A stretch of DNA of 64,000 bases from Chitinophaga agri. GTDB taxonomy: Bacteria > Bacteroidota > Bacteroidia > Chitinophagales > Chitinophagaceae. Of this stretch, positions 18,163-27,092 are shown one piece after another. Each line of letters opens with the position of its first letter. Position 1 is the stretch's first letter. The position numbers were made by a program, and so were the translations under genes. The stretch covers positions 3,844,001 to 3,908,000 of the forward strand of contig NZ_CP048113.1 of NCBI RefSeq assembly GCF_010093065.1, in the 5' to 3' direction. Under the pieces are notes generated by a model. That model made no database searches. It saw only the letters and a list, made by a program, of their open reading frames with translations, and was not told the DNA's origin.

Positions 18163-18197
18163 ATTCAGGAATTGGGAATACGAATTAAGATTAAAAA
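18163..18197. repeat. Degenerate AATTNRG heptamer array
   Basis: A run of 7-base units (AATTGGG, AATTAAG and variants) directly after the hydrolase stop. One of six such clusters in 18.1-23.3 kb. Confidence 0.6.
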
Positions 18198-18279
18198 TGC
18201 AGCGAAGATCTGTGAGAATGGTAGGGTAAAACGGATGCATATGTAGTATTAATTTATAATCTGATAGCGTATTGTCTCC

Positions 18280-18321
18280 AAAAGTAAAGGGCGTTCATTT
18301 AATGATACGCCCTTTACTTTT
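18280..18321. terminator. Bidirectional terminator between convergent genes
   Basis: Perfect 15-bp stem AAAAGTAAAGGGCGT (18280-18294) with ACGCCCTTTACTTTT (18307-18321), 12-base loop. Flanking T/A runs make it usable in both directions for the hydrolase (plus) and AraC (minus) genes. Confidence 0.88.
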
Positions 18322-18363
18322 ATAGGTGAGATGACCGTGTTACAACTACACAATTACATCTGA

Positions 18364-18395
18364 TACCTAATTGCTAATTCCTAATTCTTAATTGC
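18364..18395. repeat. AATTNRG heptamer array overlapping the araC stop
   Basis: On the minus strand four uninterrupted 7-base units: AATTAAG, AATTAGG, AATTAGC, AATTAGG. The array overlaps the last codons of the gene ending at 18374, whose C-terminus LRIRN is therefore partly encoded by repeat sequence. Confidence 0.7.
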
Positions 18396-19300
18396 TTTCT
18401 GTACGCTGCCGGCGTCACGCCTGCATTCTTTTTAAAGAACAAACTAAAATTTGGCTGCTCCGCAAAACCAATACAGTATCCAATGTCCTGCAATGTCCAG
18501 TCTGTCCGCAACAAGAGGTTCTTTGCTTGCTCCAGTAGGCGGGTACGTATATGTGTACTCACATTTTGTCCTGTGTGTTTTTTGAGCAGCGTATTCAGAT
18601 AGTTGGGATGTACCTGCAGATTGGCTGCAAACTCCTTTGCAGTTTTCATAGAAACAGGATTCGTATAATTCACGTTCGTAATTTCTCTTTCCAGCAAACC
18701 GAAAAACTCCTGTACATGCTTATGTTCTTCAGATACCTGTCCGGATGCCTTGAAATCAGTGATACGTGCACATTGTATCAGCAAAAGCTGCAGATAGGTC
18801 TGGATCGCATCGTCATTCAACCGGTTACCCGATAACTGCTCCTGCTGCATACTGGCGAAAATACCGCCCAGCACGGGTACATCGGCAGGTTTCATCCGGA
18901 TGATGTTCTTATTACGGCTATCAAACAGGTGATATTTATCTATGATCGTTTTCAGCAGGGGACGCTCATCCAGTAAACGCCGGTTGAAAAAGCAGGCATA
19001 ACCTTCCTGTGCAACGGACAGTTCCTTCCAGGATATCACTTCCGAGGGATGCACAAATATGATCATAGGTTCATCAATATAGTAACTGCGGGTGCCAGTT
19101 GTCAGTCTACCCTGACCTTTGGTTACCAGCAGAATAGTATAATAGTCTGCACGATGTGCGGAAAGATGGTCTTTACAATTGTTGTCTGTGCGGCTGTACA
19201 CCCCGATGGGTAACGGATTAACATATTCCCTCCTACCGGGAATGGCGGACGGGCTATCATATATTGGGCTAATCATTTTGTATGCGCGTGTCTTCATCAT
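18374..19300 (-). CDS. AraC-family transcriptional regulator
   Basis: 308 residues (300 if translation starts at MISPIYD, 19276). The N-terminal two thirds form an effector-binding cupin-like domain (YYTILLVTKGQGRLTTGTRSYYIDEPMIIFVHPSEV). The last 100 residues are a double helix-turn-helix: SMKTAKEFAANLQVHPNYLNTLLKKHTG and WTLQDIGYCIGFAEQPNFSLFFKKNAGVTPAAYRKQ. It is convergent with the two hydrolase genes and followed upstream by an aldo/keto reductase on the same strand, a pairing common for AraC regulators of detoxification enzymes. The duplicated TTTGATATT direct repeats ahead of the hydrolase genes are the natural candidates for its binding sites, which is inference. Confidence 0.9.
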   Translation of the reverse strand: MMKTRAYKMISPIYDSPSAIPGRREYVNPLPIGVYSRTDNNCKDHLSAHRADYYTILLVTKGQGRLTTGTRSYYIDEPMIIFVHPSEVISWKELSVAQEGYACFFNRRLLDERPLLKTIIDKYHLFDSRNKNIIRMKPADVPVLGGIFASMQQEQLSGNRLNDDAIQTYLQLLLIQCARITDFKASGQVSEEHKHVQEFFGLLEREITNVNYTNPVSMKTAKEFAANLQVHPNYLNTLLKKHTGQNVSTHIRTRLLEQAKNLLLRTDWTLQDIGYCIGFAEQPNFSLFFKKNAGVTPAAYRKQLRIRN

Positions 19301-19410
19301 ACATCATCTGAATTTACACATACAAATATGTCTGAGATCGGGGGATTTACGGTTGTCCTTATTCTCGGGATTGAAGTACTTTTCCTTTCTTTTTACAAAT
19401 ACCCGCGAAG

Positions 19411-19440
19411 AATCAGTAATTGGGAACCAGGAATTGGTTA
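19411..19440. repeat. AATTNRG heptamer array
   Basis: Units AATCAGT, AATTGGG, AACCAGG, AATTGG in phase, in the gap between the AraC gene and the aldo/keto reductase gene. Confidence 0.55.
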
Positions 19441-19545
19441 GCGTGAAGTTGGTCCAGCCATCAATACGGTTGACAAACATTTATACTCCAGCCTCGCGCG
19501 CTGCACTTAGCAGTTATGATTGCAGCAGAACGCATAAACAGCAAT

Positions 19546-19570
19546 AATTCCTGATTCCCAATACTAATTA
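19546..19570. repeat. AATTNRG heptamer array at the aldo/keto reductase stop
   Basis: Minus-strand units AATTAGT, ATTGGG, AATCAGG, AATT, abutting and overlapping the stop codon of the gene ending at 19568. Confidence 0.55.
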
Positions 19571-20413
19571 TTTAGACAGCTGGTCGAACTCCTCCTCTGT
19601 CAATTCTATCTTTCCGGCCGCCAGGTTCTCTTCCAGATGCTGTACCGATTTGGTACCAGGTATCAGCAGGATATTATCAGCACGTTTCAGCAACCACGCC
19701 AGTGCGATCTGAGCAGTGGTGGCATTGTATTTTTCTGCGATCTTGCTGATCTTCTCCGCCAGTGTATCCGGACCGGAAGCCAGCGGGAACCAGGGGATAA
19801 AGGCGAGACCCTTTTCGGTGGTATAGTCCAGTACTGACTCCCACTGACGGTTACCGAGGTTATACAGGTTCTGTACAGATACGATAGGCAGTACCTTCTG
19901 TGCCTGCTCAATCTGCCCTATATTTACTTCTGACAGTCCTACATACCTGATCTTACCGGCTTGCACTGCTTCCGCTACCGGAGCCAGCGTTTCTTCTACC
20001 GGTATTTTGGGGTCGAAGCGGTGCAGCTGCCAGAGGTCGATCGTGTCTACTTTCAGTCGTTCGAGACTGCCTTCGATGTTTTCACGGATGAAGGCAGGAT
20101 CTCCATTGGGAACCCATTGATTAGGACCAGGACGTTGAAAACCTCCTTTGGTAGCAATGACCAGGTCTTCCCTGTAAGGATGCAGTGCGTCTGCGATCAG
20201 TGATTCATTTAACTTAGGCCCATACGCTTCCGCGGTATCAATGAAGTTCACACCAGCGGCAACTGCCGCCTGGAGGACTTTCTTTGCATTCTCACGGTCT
20301 GCTACTTCTCCGAATACGCCTGTTCCTGTCAATTGCATTGCACCGTAACCAAGACGGTTGATCTCCAGCTGACCACCTAAGCGGAAGGTCAGATTCTTTG
20401 TGCTTGTTGCCAT
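19568..20413 (-). CDS. Aldo/keto reductase
   Basis: 281 residues, NADPH-dependent (beta/alpha)8-barrel reductase of aldehydes and ketones. The catalytic tetrad is complete: Asp59 and Tyr64 in FIDTAEAYG, Lys89 in IATKGG, and His131 in LWQLHRFD. The cofactor-binding C-terminal part LIPGTKSVQHLEENLAAGKIELTEEEF is typical. It matches the short (about 280-residue) bacterial group near YajO/Tas-like oxidoreductases. It lies upstream of the AraC gene on the same strand with a gap of 267 bases containing two repeat arrays, so co-transcription is possible but not certain. Substrate unknown. Confidence 0.93.
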   Translation of the reverse strand: MATSTKNLTFRLGGQLEINRLGYGAMQLTGTGVFGEVADRENAKKVLQAAVAAGVNFIDTAEAYGPKLNESLIADALHPYREDLVIATKGGFQRPGPNQWVPNGDPAFIRENIEGSLERLKVDTIDLWQLHRFDPKIPVEETLAPVAEAVQAGKIRYVGLSEVNIGQIEQAQKVLPIVSVQNLYNLGNRQWESVLDYTTEKGLAFIPWFPLASGPDTLAEKISKIAEKYNATTAQIALAWLLKRADNILLIPGTKSVQHLEENLAAGKIELTEEEFDQLSK

Positions 20414-20600
20414 GTTCTTTTGTTTTTAAATCGATCTGAAAATGTGCGTTAATAGTGTTGGATTGTTTTTTGCAAACTTCACTTTATGCATCAAGAAGTA
20501 TACCCGGGACAGGCCCTTGTCATGATCTGTTTATGCAGCGTGGTGTACATATTATGCTGCCATGTTACCGGAGAGCCACAGAACGGGCTGTTTTATGCCA

Positions 20601-20640
20601 TAAAAAGCACAAAGGGCGTCTCGCCGAGGCGGACACCCTT
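20601..20640 (-). terminator. Terminator of the GH95 gene
   Basis: Bulged hairpin built from AAGGG...CCCTT arms and an inner CTC-GCC-GAG stem, followed on the minus strand by TTTGTGCTTTTTA. It starts 22 bases after the GH95 stop. Confidence 0.6.
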
Positions 20641-20661
20641 CGTATATAAGGATCGAAACAT

Positions 20662-23097
20662 TTACATGGCAGAAAAACGATAGGTCTTCCCTTTTTCGGT
20701 CGGCACATCGTATGTCTCGGGGGCGACCCTTTTCTGTGGAGATAACGCCTTGTTGTGGATGATCGGTGCTGCTATTGGCGCCACCTGGTAAAAAGGATTG
20801 CTGTTCACACCGGTGGCCTTTGCCCGCGGCGTAGCTCCCTTTAAGGGTACACTGCTACGAATGCGGCAGTTGCCACCCAGGGTAGACCGGATCACCAGTG
20901 TTGTGATGCTGCCATCCTGCCAGGTCAGTTCCTCTATCACGAAACCACCCCTTGCCCTCAGTCCTTTTATACTACCTGTTTTCCATTGTGGTGGTAATGC
21001 CGGCAGTACATAGATCACGCCATCGTGACTTTGCATCAGCATTTCCGTTATACCGGAAGTACATCCGAAGTTACCATCAATCTGGAAAGGGGCATGCGCG
21101 TCAAACAGATTGGTATAGGTACCACCGCCATGTTGACCTACAGGACTTAACTGATTCGTGATCAGTTTCAGGGCATGTGCGCCATCCTGGAGTCTGGCCC
21201 ACCAGTTCACCTTCCAGCCCATGCTCCATCCGGTAGAGACGTCCCCGCGCTGCTCCAGTGTTGTGTTGGCTGCTTTAGCCAGTTCGGGGGTACGGTCGGG
21301 GGAGATCTGTGCGGAAGGGTACAAACCATAGAGATGTGAAATATGCCGGTGATTATCTTTCGGGTTATCCAGGTCATCGATCCATTCCTGCAGCTGACCA
21401 TATTGCCCTACCTGCATTGGTGGCAGACGGTCGCGGGTGGCTTTGAATGTATCAACCAGTGCCGCATCCTTACCTAAGATCTCCGCAGCACTGATCGCCG
21501 CACTTAACGCGTCAAACACGATCTGGTTATCCATGGTACATCCGGCATCAAAAGAGACACCCGGACGGGTGGAAGGTGCATTCTCAGGAGAAGTGCCCGG
21601 ATTGATCACTAAATACTTACGCTTCGGATCTTCCACAAGGTCATCAACAAAGAACAATGCTGCGCCCCTGATAGCAGGGTATACATCTGCCAGATAGCGC
21701 CTATCGCCGTTATAAAGATAGCGATCCCAGAGATGCTGGGCCAGCCAGGCGCCACCCATACTCCAGATACCATAAAAGATCCGGTCTACGGGACCAGTAA
21801 TACGCCACAGGTCTGTATTGTGATGCGCCACCCATCCCCTGGCGCCGTAGAGGGTACGGGCAGTGCCCTGTCCTGTTACAGACAGCTCTTTTACCATCTG
21901 TACCAGCGGTTCATGCATTTCCGGCAAATTATCCTTTTCCGCCGGCCAGTAGTTCATTTCAGTATTAATATTGATGGTATACTTGCTATCCCATGGCGGG
22001 CTCATTTCCCCGTTCCACAATCCCTGTAACGTAGCAGGCTGTCCGCCGGGCTGGGAACAGGAGATCAGCAGATAACGGCCGAACTGAAAGTAAAGAGATA
22101 CAAACTGTGGATCGTATGCTTTGGAGAAATTGAGCAGTCTGACATCTGTAGGTTCTTTCGCAGCATCGGATGTACCCAGGTCGATTTTAACCCGGTTAAA
22201 ATAACGCTGATAGGAAGTAATGTGTGCTTTCAGTAGTGCATCGTAAGGTTGTTTCACCGCGGCATTCAGGTAGGTAGCCGTCCGTCTTGCTGCATCCGCA
22301 CTCAGGTCCTGGTAACTGACATAGTTCGTTGCCATAGAAATGAATACCAGCGCACTGTTCGCATGTTGTACTGTCACCGCTGTATCGGAAGTCAGCACTT
22401 TACCACCTGTTGCGATCACCCTGGCCACACCGTTAAACTTTACTTTTCCTTCGACACCTTCATGACTGCCAGTGATGCCATTCACAATAAGGTCTTTCCC
22501 GGTAGCTTTAACAGTTGCATTTTTCTGCGGAGTCGTCAGGTAAGCAGCAAAGTCAAGGGCGCCCGGTTTACTGGCGGTAAGTCGTACGATGATCGTCTGA
22601 GCAGGCACAGACGCAAATACTTCTCTTGTATATTTCACACCATTCACTGAATAGCTGGTGGTAGCCACTGCTTTTTCAATATCCAGTTCACGGTAATAAT
22701 TATCATGTTTATCATGTCCGGCGAATGCCAGATGTAATGTCCCCACCGGCTGATACATTTGTCCGTTGGAGGTTTTTGTCTGTATCTTCTGTGCCGCCAG
22801 TTCCTGCGCTTCCTTCTGTTTACCTTCGAATATCAGCTGACGGATCTGTGGCAGGGCGGCCAGCCCTTCCGGGTTTTCATTACGGTTGGGACCACCAGTC
22901 CATACCGTACTTTCATTCAATTGCAGCAGTTCTTCTTCCGGGTTACCAAATACCATTGCGGCAATCCGTCCGTTACCTACAGGAAGTGCGGCCGTCCAGA
23001 TATTACCTGCAGGTTGTTTATACCACAGTTTTAATGCTTGCTGGGCATGGGTAAATAATGGAAATATGCTGCATAACAGCAAAGGAAGTTTTTTCAT
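20662..23097 (-). CDS. Glycoside hydrolase family 95 enzyme (alpha-L-fucosidase/galactosidase type)
   Basis: 811 residues with signal peptide MKKLPLLLCSIFPLFTHAQ. GH95 enzymes remove terminal alpha-1,2-linked L-fucose or L-galactose from plant xyloglucan and host glycans by inversion. Family hallmarks are dense: LPVGNGRIAAMVFG near the N-terminus, LNESTVWTGGPN, CSQPGGQPATLQGLWN, INTEMNYWPAE (asparagines of the catalytic site), GWVAHHNTDLW, NPGTSPENAP (acid Glu region) and FQIDGNFGCTSGI (Asp). Length fits the family. It lies alone on the minus strand next to a GH39 gene 229 bases upstream. There is no SusCD pair beside it, so it probably works in the periplasm on imported oligosaccharides. Confidence 0.95.
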   Translation of the reverse strand: MKKLPLLLCSIFPLFTHAQQALKLWYKQPAGNIWTAALPVGNGRIAAMVFGNPEEELLQLNESTVWTGGPNRNENPEGLAALPQIRQLIFEGKQKEAQELAAQKIQTKTSNGQMYQPVGTLHLAFAGHDKHDNYYRELDIEKAVATTSYSVNGVKYTREVFASVPAQTIIVRLTASKPGALDFAAYLTTPQKNATVKATGKDLIVNGITGSHEGVEGKVKFNGVARVIATGGKVLTSDTAVTVQHANSALVFISMATNYVSYQDLSADAARRTATYLNAAVKQPYDALLKAHITSYQRYFNRVKIDLGTSDAAKEPTDVRLLNFSKAYDPQFVSLYFQFGRYLLISCSQPGGQPATLQGLWNGEMSPPWDSKYTININTEMNYWPAEKDNLPEMHEPLVQMVKELSVTGQGTARTLYGARGWVAHHNTDLWRITGPVDRIFYGIWSMGGAWLAQHLWDRYLYNGDRRYLADVYPAIRGAALFFVDDLVEDPKRKYLVINPGTSPENAPSTRPGVSFDAGCTMDNQIVFDALSAAISAAEILGKDAALVDTFKATRDRLPPMQVGQYGQLQEWIDDLDNPKDNHRHISHLYGLYPSAQISPDRTPELAKAANTTLEQRGDVSTGWSMGWKVNWWARLQDGAHALKLITNQLSPVGQHGGGTYTNLFDAHAPFQIDGNFGCTSGITEMLMQSHDGVIYVLPALPPQWKTGSIKGLRARGGFVIEELTWQDGSITTLVIRSTLGGNCRIRSSVPLKGATPRAKATGVNSNPFYQVAPIAAPIIHNKALSPQKRVAPETYDVPTEKGKTYRFSAM

Positions 23098-23146
23098 GAC
23101 GAGGACGAGGGTTGAGTTGATTATAATTGTCTAAAATACAATAATA

Positions 23147-23184
23147 ATCAGGAATTGGAAATTAGGAATTAAGAATTGATTAAC
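23147..23184. repeat. AATTNRG heptamer array upstream of the GH95 gene
   Basis: Five in-phase 7-base units: AATCAGG, AATTGGA, AATTAGG, AATTAAG, AATTGAT. The cleanest copy on the plus strand. Confidence 0.7.
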
Positions 23185-23290
23185 CTGCATATAAATTCAG
23201 CTATTACATGTAGGATACGGCTGTATGTTATGCAGATCGATACATCAGGTATTTTCAGAAAAGAGATTACAAGACATCACATGAATATAT

Positions 23291-23332
23291 CAATTCCTGA
23301 TACCAGATCCCCAATTCCTGATTGCATTAATG
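23291..23332. repeat. AATTNRG heptamer array overlapping the GH39 stop
   Basis: On the minus strand AATCAGG, AATTGGG, GATCTGG, TATCAGG, AATTGAT in strict 7-base phase. It begins at the last codons of the gene ending at 23327, as seen at two other gene ends. Confidence 0.65.
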
Positions 23333-24973
23333 TGTTTCATCAATCAGCATCACATCCCATGGCTGCAGTACTTTTCCAATGAGTAACACCCCTGCGCTAC
23401 TCGACAATACCTGTTCTTCTCTAACAGCCATTCCCATTTGCTGTAACAGTTTAACCTGCTCGGCATTCAATGTTTCAGGCTCACCCGCCTGTTTCATAGC
23501 ATGCAGCGCATTTCCGTTCTCACGGTCAAGGATCTCCACATTGAAGCGGGCGTCCTTATTAATATTGATCAGCTTAAAATTGAAGTCGCGCGGTTCTCCC
23601 AGTTTAAGTGCGTCTTCTACGACAGTCATTGTACCAAAAGGAGGGACTGTTTTCAATGCCGCCGGATAGTTATACACAAGGGCGGTGATTTTCTGTGTGG
23701 CTTTGTGTCGTGTAACGATGATCCCGTCCTTGTTATACAACAGTTCATCGCCCAGTGCGTTCAGCATACGATAAGCATGGAAGGAGGGTTTGGGAATACC
23801 CTGATAATTCAGCAGTCCACAGCCACCGGAGAATTGCTGTCCGCCGGTGCCTTCTTCTCCACAGTCACTGAAAGCCCCGTAAGACAGGCCATCTGCGAGT
23901 CCGATACTATCTACATTTGCTTTAACAATATAAGCAGCGGCTGGTAACGCGTCATGCATGGCATCTCTGCCACAGGAACTGGTACCCCATTCTGTCAGAT
24001 GTATTTCTGCTTTCGGATATGCACTTTTATCCACAACAGCCCGTAACCACTGCAGGTCTTTCTGTGTTGCATCTATACCACGTACCGTACCTTTTCCATT
24101 GTTGAAAGGCAGGTCAGTCGGGTAGGGATGGGTGGATACAAAATCGACAGGCAGTTGTTCTTTTTTACAATATTCCAGGAAGTCTGTGATCCATACACCT
24201 TTCCATTGCTGCGCATCCGGATCAACGGGAGATATAGAGATCCTGGATCTATCTTCCAATTCCCCGTCAAAGCGTCCATCTCCCACGAAGTTGCCTGTTG
24301 CCGGGCCACCTACACGTAACTGTGATGATACACCTTTTATGGCCTGCGCAGTCGCCTTATACATGGCAAAATACTGGCTTTTTCTACCTGCCCAGGTAGC
24401 CGAGACATTGGGTTCATTCCATACTTCAAAGTACCAGGTGCTGACTTCACTGATACCGTACTTCTCTACGCAGTGTTTAGCGAAGTTAGTGACCAGCTGA
24501 GCCCATTTTGAGAAGTCTGCAGGGGGCGATACATTTGCTTTCCACCAATAGGCGGTGGCGCTGCCGCCAGCCATTTCCTTCGGGAAAAAGCTCAGCTCCA
24601 CAAATGGTTTTACACCTGCTTTCAGCATCCTGCTGATCACATCGTCTACGCGGAGCCAGTTATACACCCCCCCCTGATAAACGGACATATCATCGTGAAA
24701 GATTCCATGGAGACGGCAATATTCAAATCCACAGTGCTTTTTAGCAAACTGTAATTGCTCCAGCCAGGGGGAACCGGTACGCAGGACTTCACCTGCGCGG
24801 CCTGCGCCGACACACTTACTCCAGAAATGTGAGAACGTACGTCCCTGGATCTTGGTGTCAATCAGCAATGGCGGTTGTTCTTCCCATAGTGAGCGGCCTG
24901 TTACTATACCGGGTATTAATGCACTACCTACGGCTGAAACAAAAGCCTGTTTCAAAAAATAACGTCTTTCCAT
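23327..24973 (-). CDS. Glycoside hydrolase family 39 enzyme (beta-xylosidase-like), Tat-exported
   Basis: 548 residues. The N-terminus MERRYFLKQAFVSAVGSALI carries a twin-arginine signal (RRYFLK) and hydrophobic stretch, so export folded to the periplasm is likely. The barrel of a GH-A clan retaining enzyme follows: acid/base Glu187 in YFEVWNEPN and nucleophile Glu328 in IHLTEWG, with RLHGIFHD and VSTHPYPTD as further GH39 landmarks. A C-terminal beta-sandwich covers about residues 420-548. GH39 includes beta-xylosidases and alpha-iduronidases; xylosidase is more likely in a plant-polymer degrader. It is next to GH95 on the same strand, suggesting joint action on xylose- and fucose-containing hemicellulose. 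Confidence 0.9.
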   Translation of the reverse strand: MERRYFLKQAFVSAVGSALIPGIVTGRSLWEEQPPLLIDTKIQGRTFSHFWSKCVGAGRAGEVLRTGSPWLEQLQFAKKHCGFEYCRLHGIFHDDMSVYQGGVYNWLRVDDVISRMLKAGVKPFVELSFFPKEMAGGSATAYWWKANVSPPADFSKWAQLVTNFAKHCVEKYGISEVSTWYFEVWNEPNVSATWAGRKSQYFAMYKATAQAIKGVSSQLRVGGPATGNFVGDGRFDGELEDRSRISISPVDPDAQQWKGVWITDFLEYCKKEQLPVDFVSTHPYPTDLPFNNGKGTVRGIDATQKDLQWLRAVVDKSAYPKAEIHLTEWGTSSCGRDAMHDALPAAAYIVKANVDSIGLADGLSYGAFSDCGEEGTGGQQFSGGCGLLNYQGIPKPSFHAYRMLNALGDELLYNKDGIIVTRHKATQKITALVYNYPAALKTVPPFGTMTVVEDALKLGEPRDFNFKLININKDARFNVEILDRENGNALHAMKQAGEPETLNAEQVKLLQQMGMAVREEQVLSSSAGVLLIGKVLQPWDVMLIDETH

Positions 24974-25659
24974 GAGGTAAGGGTTAGATAGTTATACGGC
25001 TGTTCCCCTGAACATAGCCAGCGTTGTTTTTCATATCGCGATATAGCTCACTTACACAGATTCGGGGGATACAAGCTCTCTTTGATTGATAAAAATTCTA
25101 CTATAAAATCATAACAAGTACTGAATACAATGTACGGCATTTTATGAAATACGCAAACGTTTGCATAACCCATTGACTACAATACACATATATACAAAAT
25201 ACTGCATATTTTTGACAAATGCAAGAGAAATTAGCAGGAGGAATCGGGAACCGGGGGAGCCAGAAAGCATGAAGGTAGCTTTCAACGAGGTCAGGCGGGC
25301 AGATAAGATAGCATTTCCAGGGTGGGTTACAGAGTGAATGTTGATATTCAACATATGTAACACCACTGTATGTGAATTTAATAAAACGGAAAGGTGTTCA
25401 CCAACAGGGGTACTGCCGGTAAACACCTATGCATAAGCATCATCCGTGACAAGCAAAAAAAGTGGCGAAAGGAAGTTATTATAAAAAAACCAATACACCA
25501 AAACCCTTATTAGGAGGAGTATCAGAACATGCTTGTTCGTCGCTAGTTCGTCGCCTGTTCGTCGCTTGTGGCCCCGTTGTTCGTCCGACGCTCTTTTTCC
25601 CGGTTGAAAAAAGCCGCCCTCAGGGTATAAAAAATACGCTTCTTCTGGCAGTGACAGGG
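24974..25659. other. Long intergenic stretch with repeats, no gene
   Basis: 686 bases without a credible gene. It holds a GC-rich relative of the heptamer arrays (25228-25262, units AATCGGG and AACCGGG), an imperfect hairpin AGGTGTT...AACACCT at 25392-25428, and an 11-bp tandem repeat at 25533-25565. Short frames exist on both strands but have repeat-like composition. Confidence 0.6.
25533..25565. repeat. Three tandem 11-bp units of GTTCGTCGC
   Basis: GTTCGTCGC starts at 25535, 25546 and 25557, exactly 11 bp apart, with 2 variable bases between (TA, CT). A degenerate fourth copy (GTTCGTCCGACG) starts near 25579. Confidence 0.8.
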
Positions 25660-25956
25660 TCAAACAGCCTCCCTTATTTCAGTAAGCAGTGGTATTGCCT
25701 GTAGTACCTCTGCAATGCCCGCACGGACGGCAGGGTCGTGCTCCAGGATGTTACATAGTTCTACGTCAGATTGTACAAAGAGGGACACAAATAACCCCGC
25801 TTCATGTACCTGCAAACCCGTACGCATCACCTTTCCTTCCCGTTGCAACTGTGCGTAATATTGCTGCTGAGCCGCCAGGCAGGCGCTATCATCCTGCCGC
25901 GGTTTTTTGCCCTTTCCAAAGAAAAGCAAGACTTCGTGTGGCTGCCTGTAGTCCAT
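25660..25956 (-). CDS. Small YCII-like protein
   Basis: 98 residues. The fold suggestion comes from the tail HDPAVRAGIAEVLQAIPLLTEIREA, the conserved DP(A/x)V near the end of YCII-related dimeric ferredoxin-like proteins, and the opening HEVLLFFGKG. No catalytic motif can be claimed. It is divergent from the AraC gene at 26054, separated by 97 bases, so the regulator may control it. Function unknown; confidence in the gene is better than in the family. Confidence 0.6.
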   Translation of the reverse strand: MDYRQPHEVLLFFGKGKKPRQDDSACLAAQQQYYAQLQREGKVMRTGLQVHEAGLFVSLFVQSDVELCNILEHDPAVRAGIAEVLQAIPLLTEIREAV

Positions 25957-26053
25957 ATACTTTATTTTTGTACAAAGTTCCGTCAGAAAGCCATCGCTGT
26001 GTTAACGCAAACGGAACTTTTTTTGCCGCAATTCGGTTTAATCGCTATCATTT

Positions 26054-26998
26054 ATGCAGTCATTGCCATCTTTGCCATTTCCTGAGTTTACCTACCAGCT
26101 GGAAGAAGTCACACGCATCTTTAGCCGGGAGGAGACGTCCGGCCCCGAGATCAGGTATGACGAACTGAAAATAGGCCATGCGCGTATGCTCTGGTATAAA
26201 TACACCGCCGACCGCGAATATCATATTCCCATGCGACTAGGACAGGAAAGGGTGGAAATGCACTTCAAGCTGCAGGGACGTTCAGGCGTGAGCTATGAAG
26301 ACCAGCATCTTATCATGACAGCCAATCAGCAGAGCATTTTCTATCAACGGGAACTGGAAGGTGAATACATCCTCTTCCCCGGTGAAGAAAGTGCCTTTTT
26401 TGAAATAGAGATACCCCGGCCGGTATTTGATTCGCTGATCATGGAGGATAGCCTTTTCCTGCGTGACTTCTCGCGGCAACTGCAAACACCCCGGCACCAT
26501 CTCTGGCCGGGCTATTCTATGCATATTACCCCACAGATGCATTTCATCATTGCACAGATGCGAGACACTACCTACACGGGGCAGATGAAAAAGTTGTTCC
26601 TGGAAGCCAAGATGATAGAATTATTCCTGCTTCAGGTAAATGGATACGACCAGGAGTTGCAGCATAAGGTATCCCTTCGAAAGCAGGAGACTGACGCTTT
26701 ATATGCCGCCAAAGCATACATAGAGCAACACTTTGCGGAAGACTGTTCCATTCTCTTCCTGGCGATGCAGGTAGGTATCAATCAGAAAAAGCTGAAAGAA
26801 GGTTTCAGGGTATTATTCGGACACACCATTTTCGGGTATGTCAGCCATGTCAGAATGGAAAAAGCGAAACAACTGCTGCTAGACGAACATAAGACAGTCG
26901 GAGAAGTAGCAGATATAGTGGGCTATCGACATCAGCAGCACTTTACCACTGCTTTCCGGAAAAAATATGGCATCCTTCCCCGCACACTGAAACAGTAA
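26054..26998 (+). CDS. AraC-family transcriptional regulator (PchR-like)
   Basis: 314 residues. The N-terminal domain (RVEMHFKLQGRSGVSYEDQHLIMTANQQSIFYQRELEGEYILFP) resembles PchR-like regulators that respond to siderophores or other iron sources in Gram-negative bacteria. The C-terminal helix-turn-helix pair is LFLAMQVGINQKKLKEGFRVLFGHTIFGYVSHVRMEKAKQLL and TVGEVADIVGYRHQQHFTTAFRKKYGILPRTLKQ. It is divergent from the YCII-like gene. No iron gene is adjacent, so its target is unknown; it is one of two AraC proteins in the window that could in principle read a direct-repeat operator. Confidence 0.88.
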   Translation: MQSLPSLPFPEFTYQLEEVTRIFSREETSGPEIRYDELKIGHARMLWYKYTADREYHIPMRLGQERVEMHFKLQGRSGVSYEDQHLIMTANQQSIFYQRELEGEYILFPGEESAFFEIEIPRPVFDSLIMEDSLFLRDFSRQLQTPRHHLWPGYSMHITPQMHFIIAQMRDTTYTGQMKKLFLEAKMIELFLLQVNGYDQELQHKVSLRKQETDALYAAKAYIEQHFAEDCSILFLAMQVGINQKKLKEGFRVLFGHTIFGYVSHVRMEKAKQLLLDEHKTVGEVADIVGYRHQQHFTTAFRKKYGILPRTLKQ

Positions 26999-27092
26999 AA
27001 CTGCCGGCCGGCGTAAGGTCCGCACTGGCTTCGCCCTACAACCGGCCCCGGACAGTTAACAAATCAGGGATGAACAGGAGGACAGAACCCTA

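Noticed and set aside
18163..23332. CRISPR array
   Set aside because: The repeats are 7 bases long, degenerate and tandem without unique spacers, and no cas gene is present.
25594..25610. TTTTTCCCGGTTGAA as another copy of the shared operator
   Set aside because: It is on the opposite strand, far from any gene start, and lacks both the second copy and a properly spaced -7 box.
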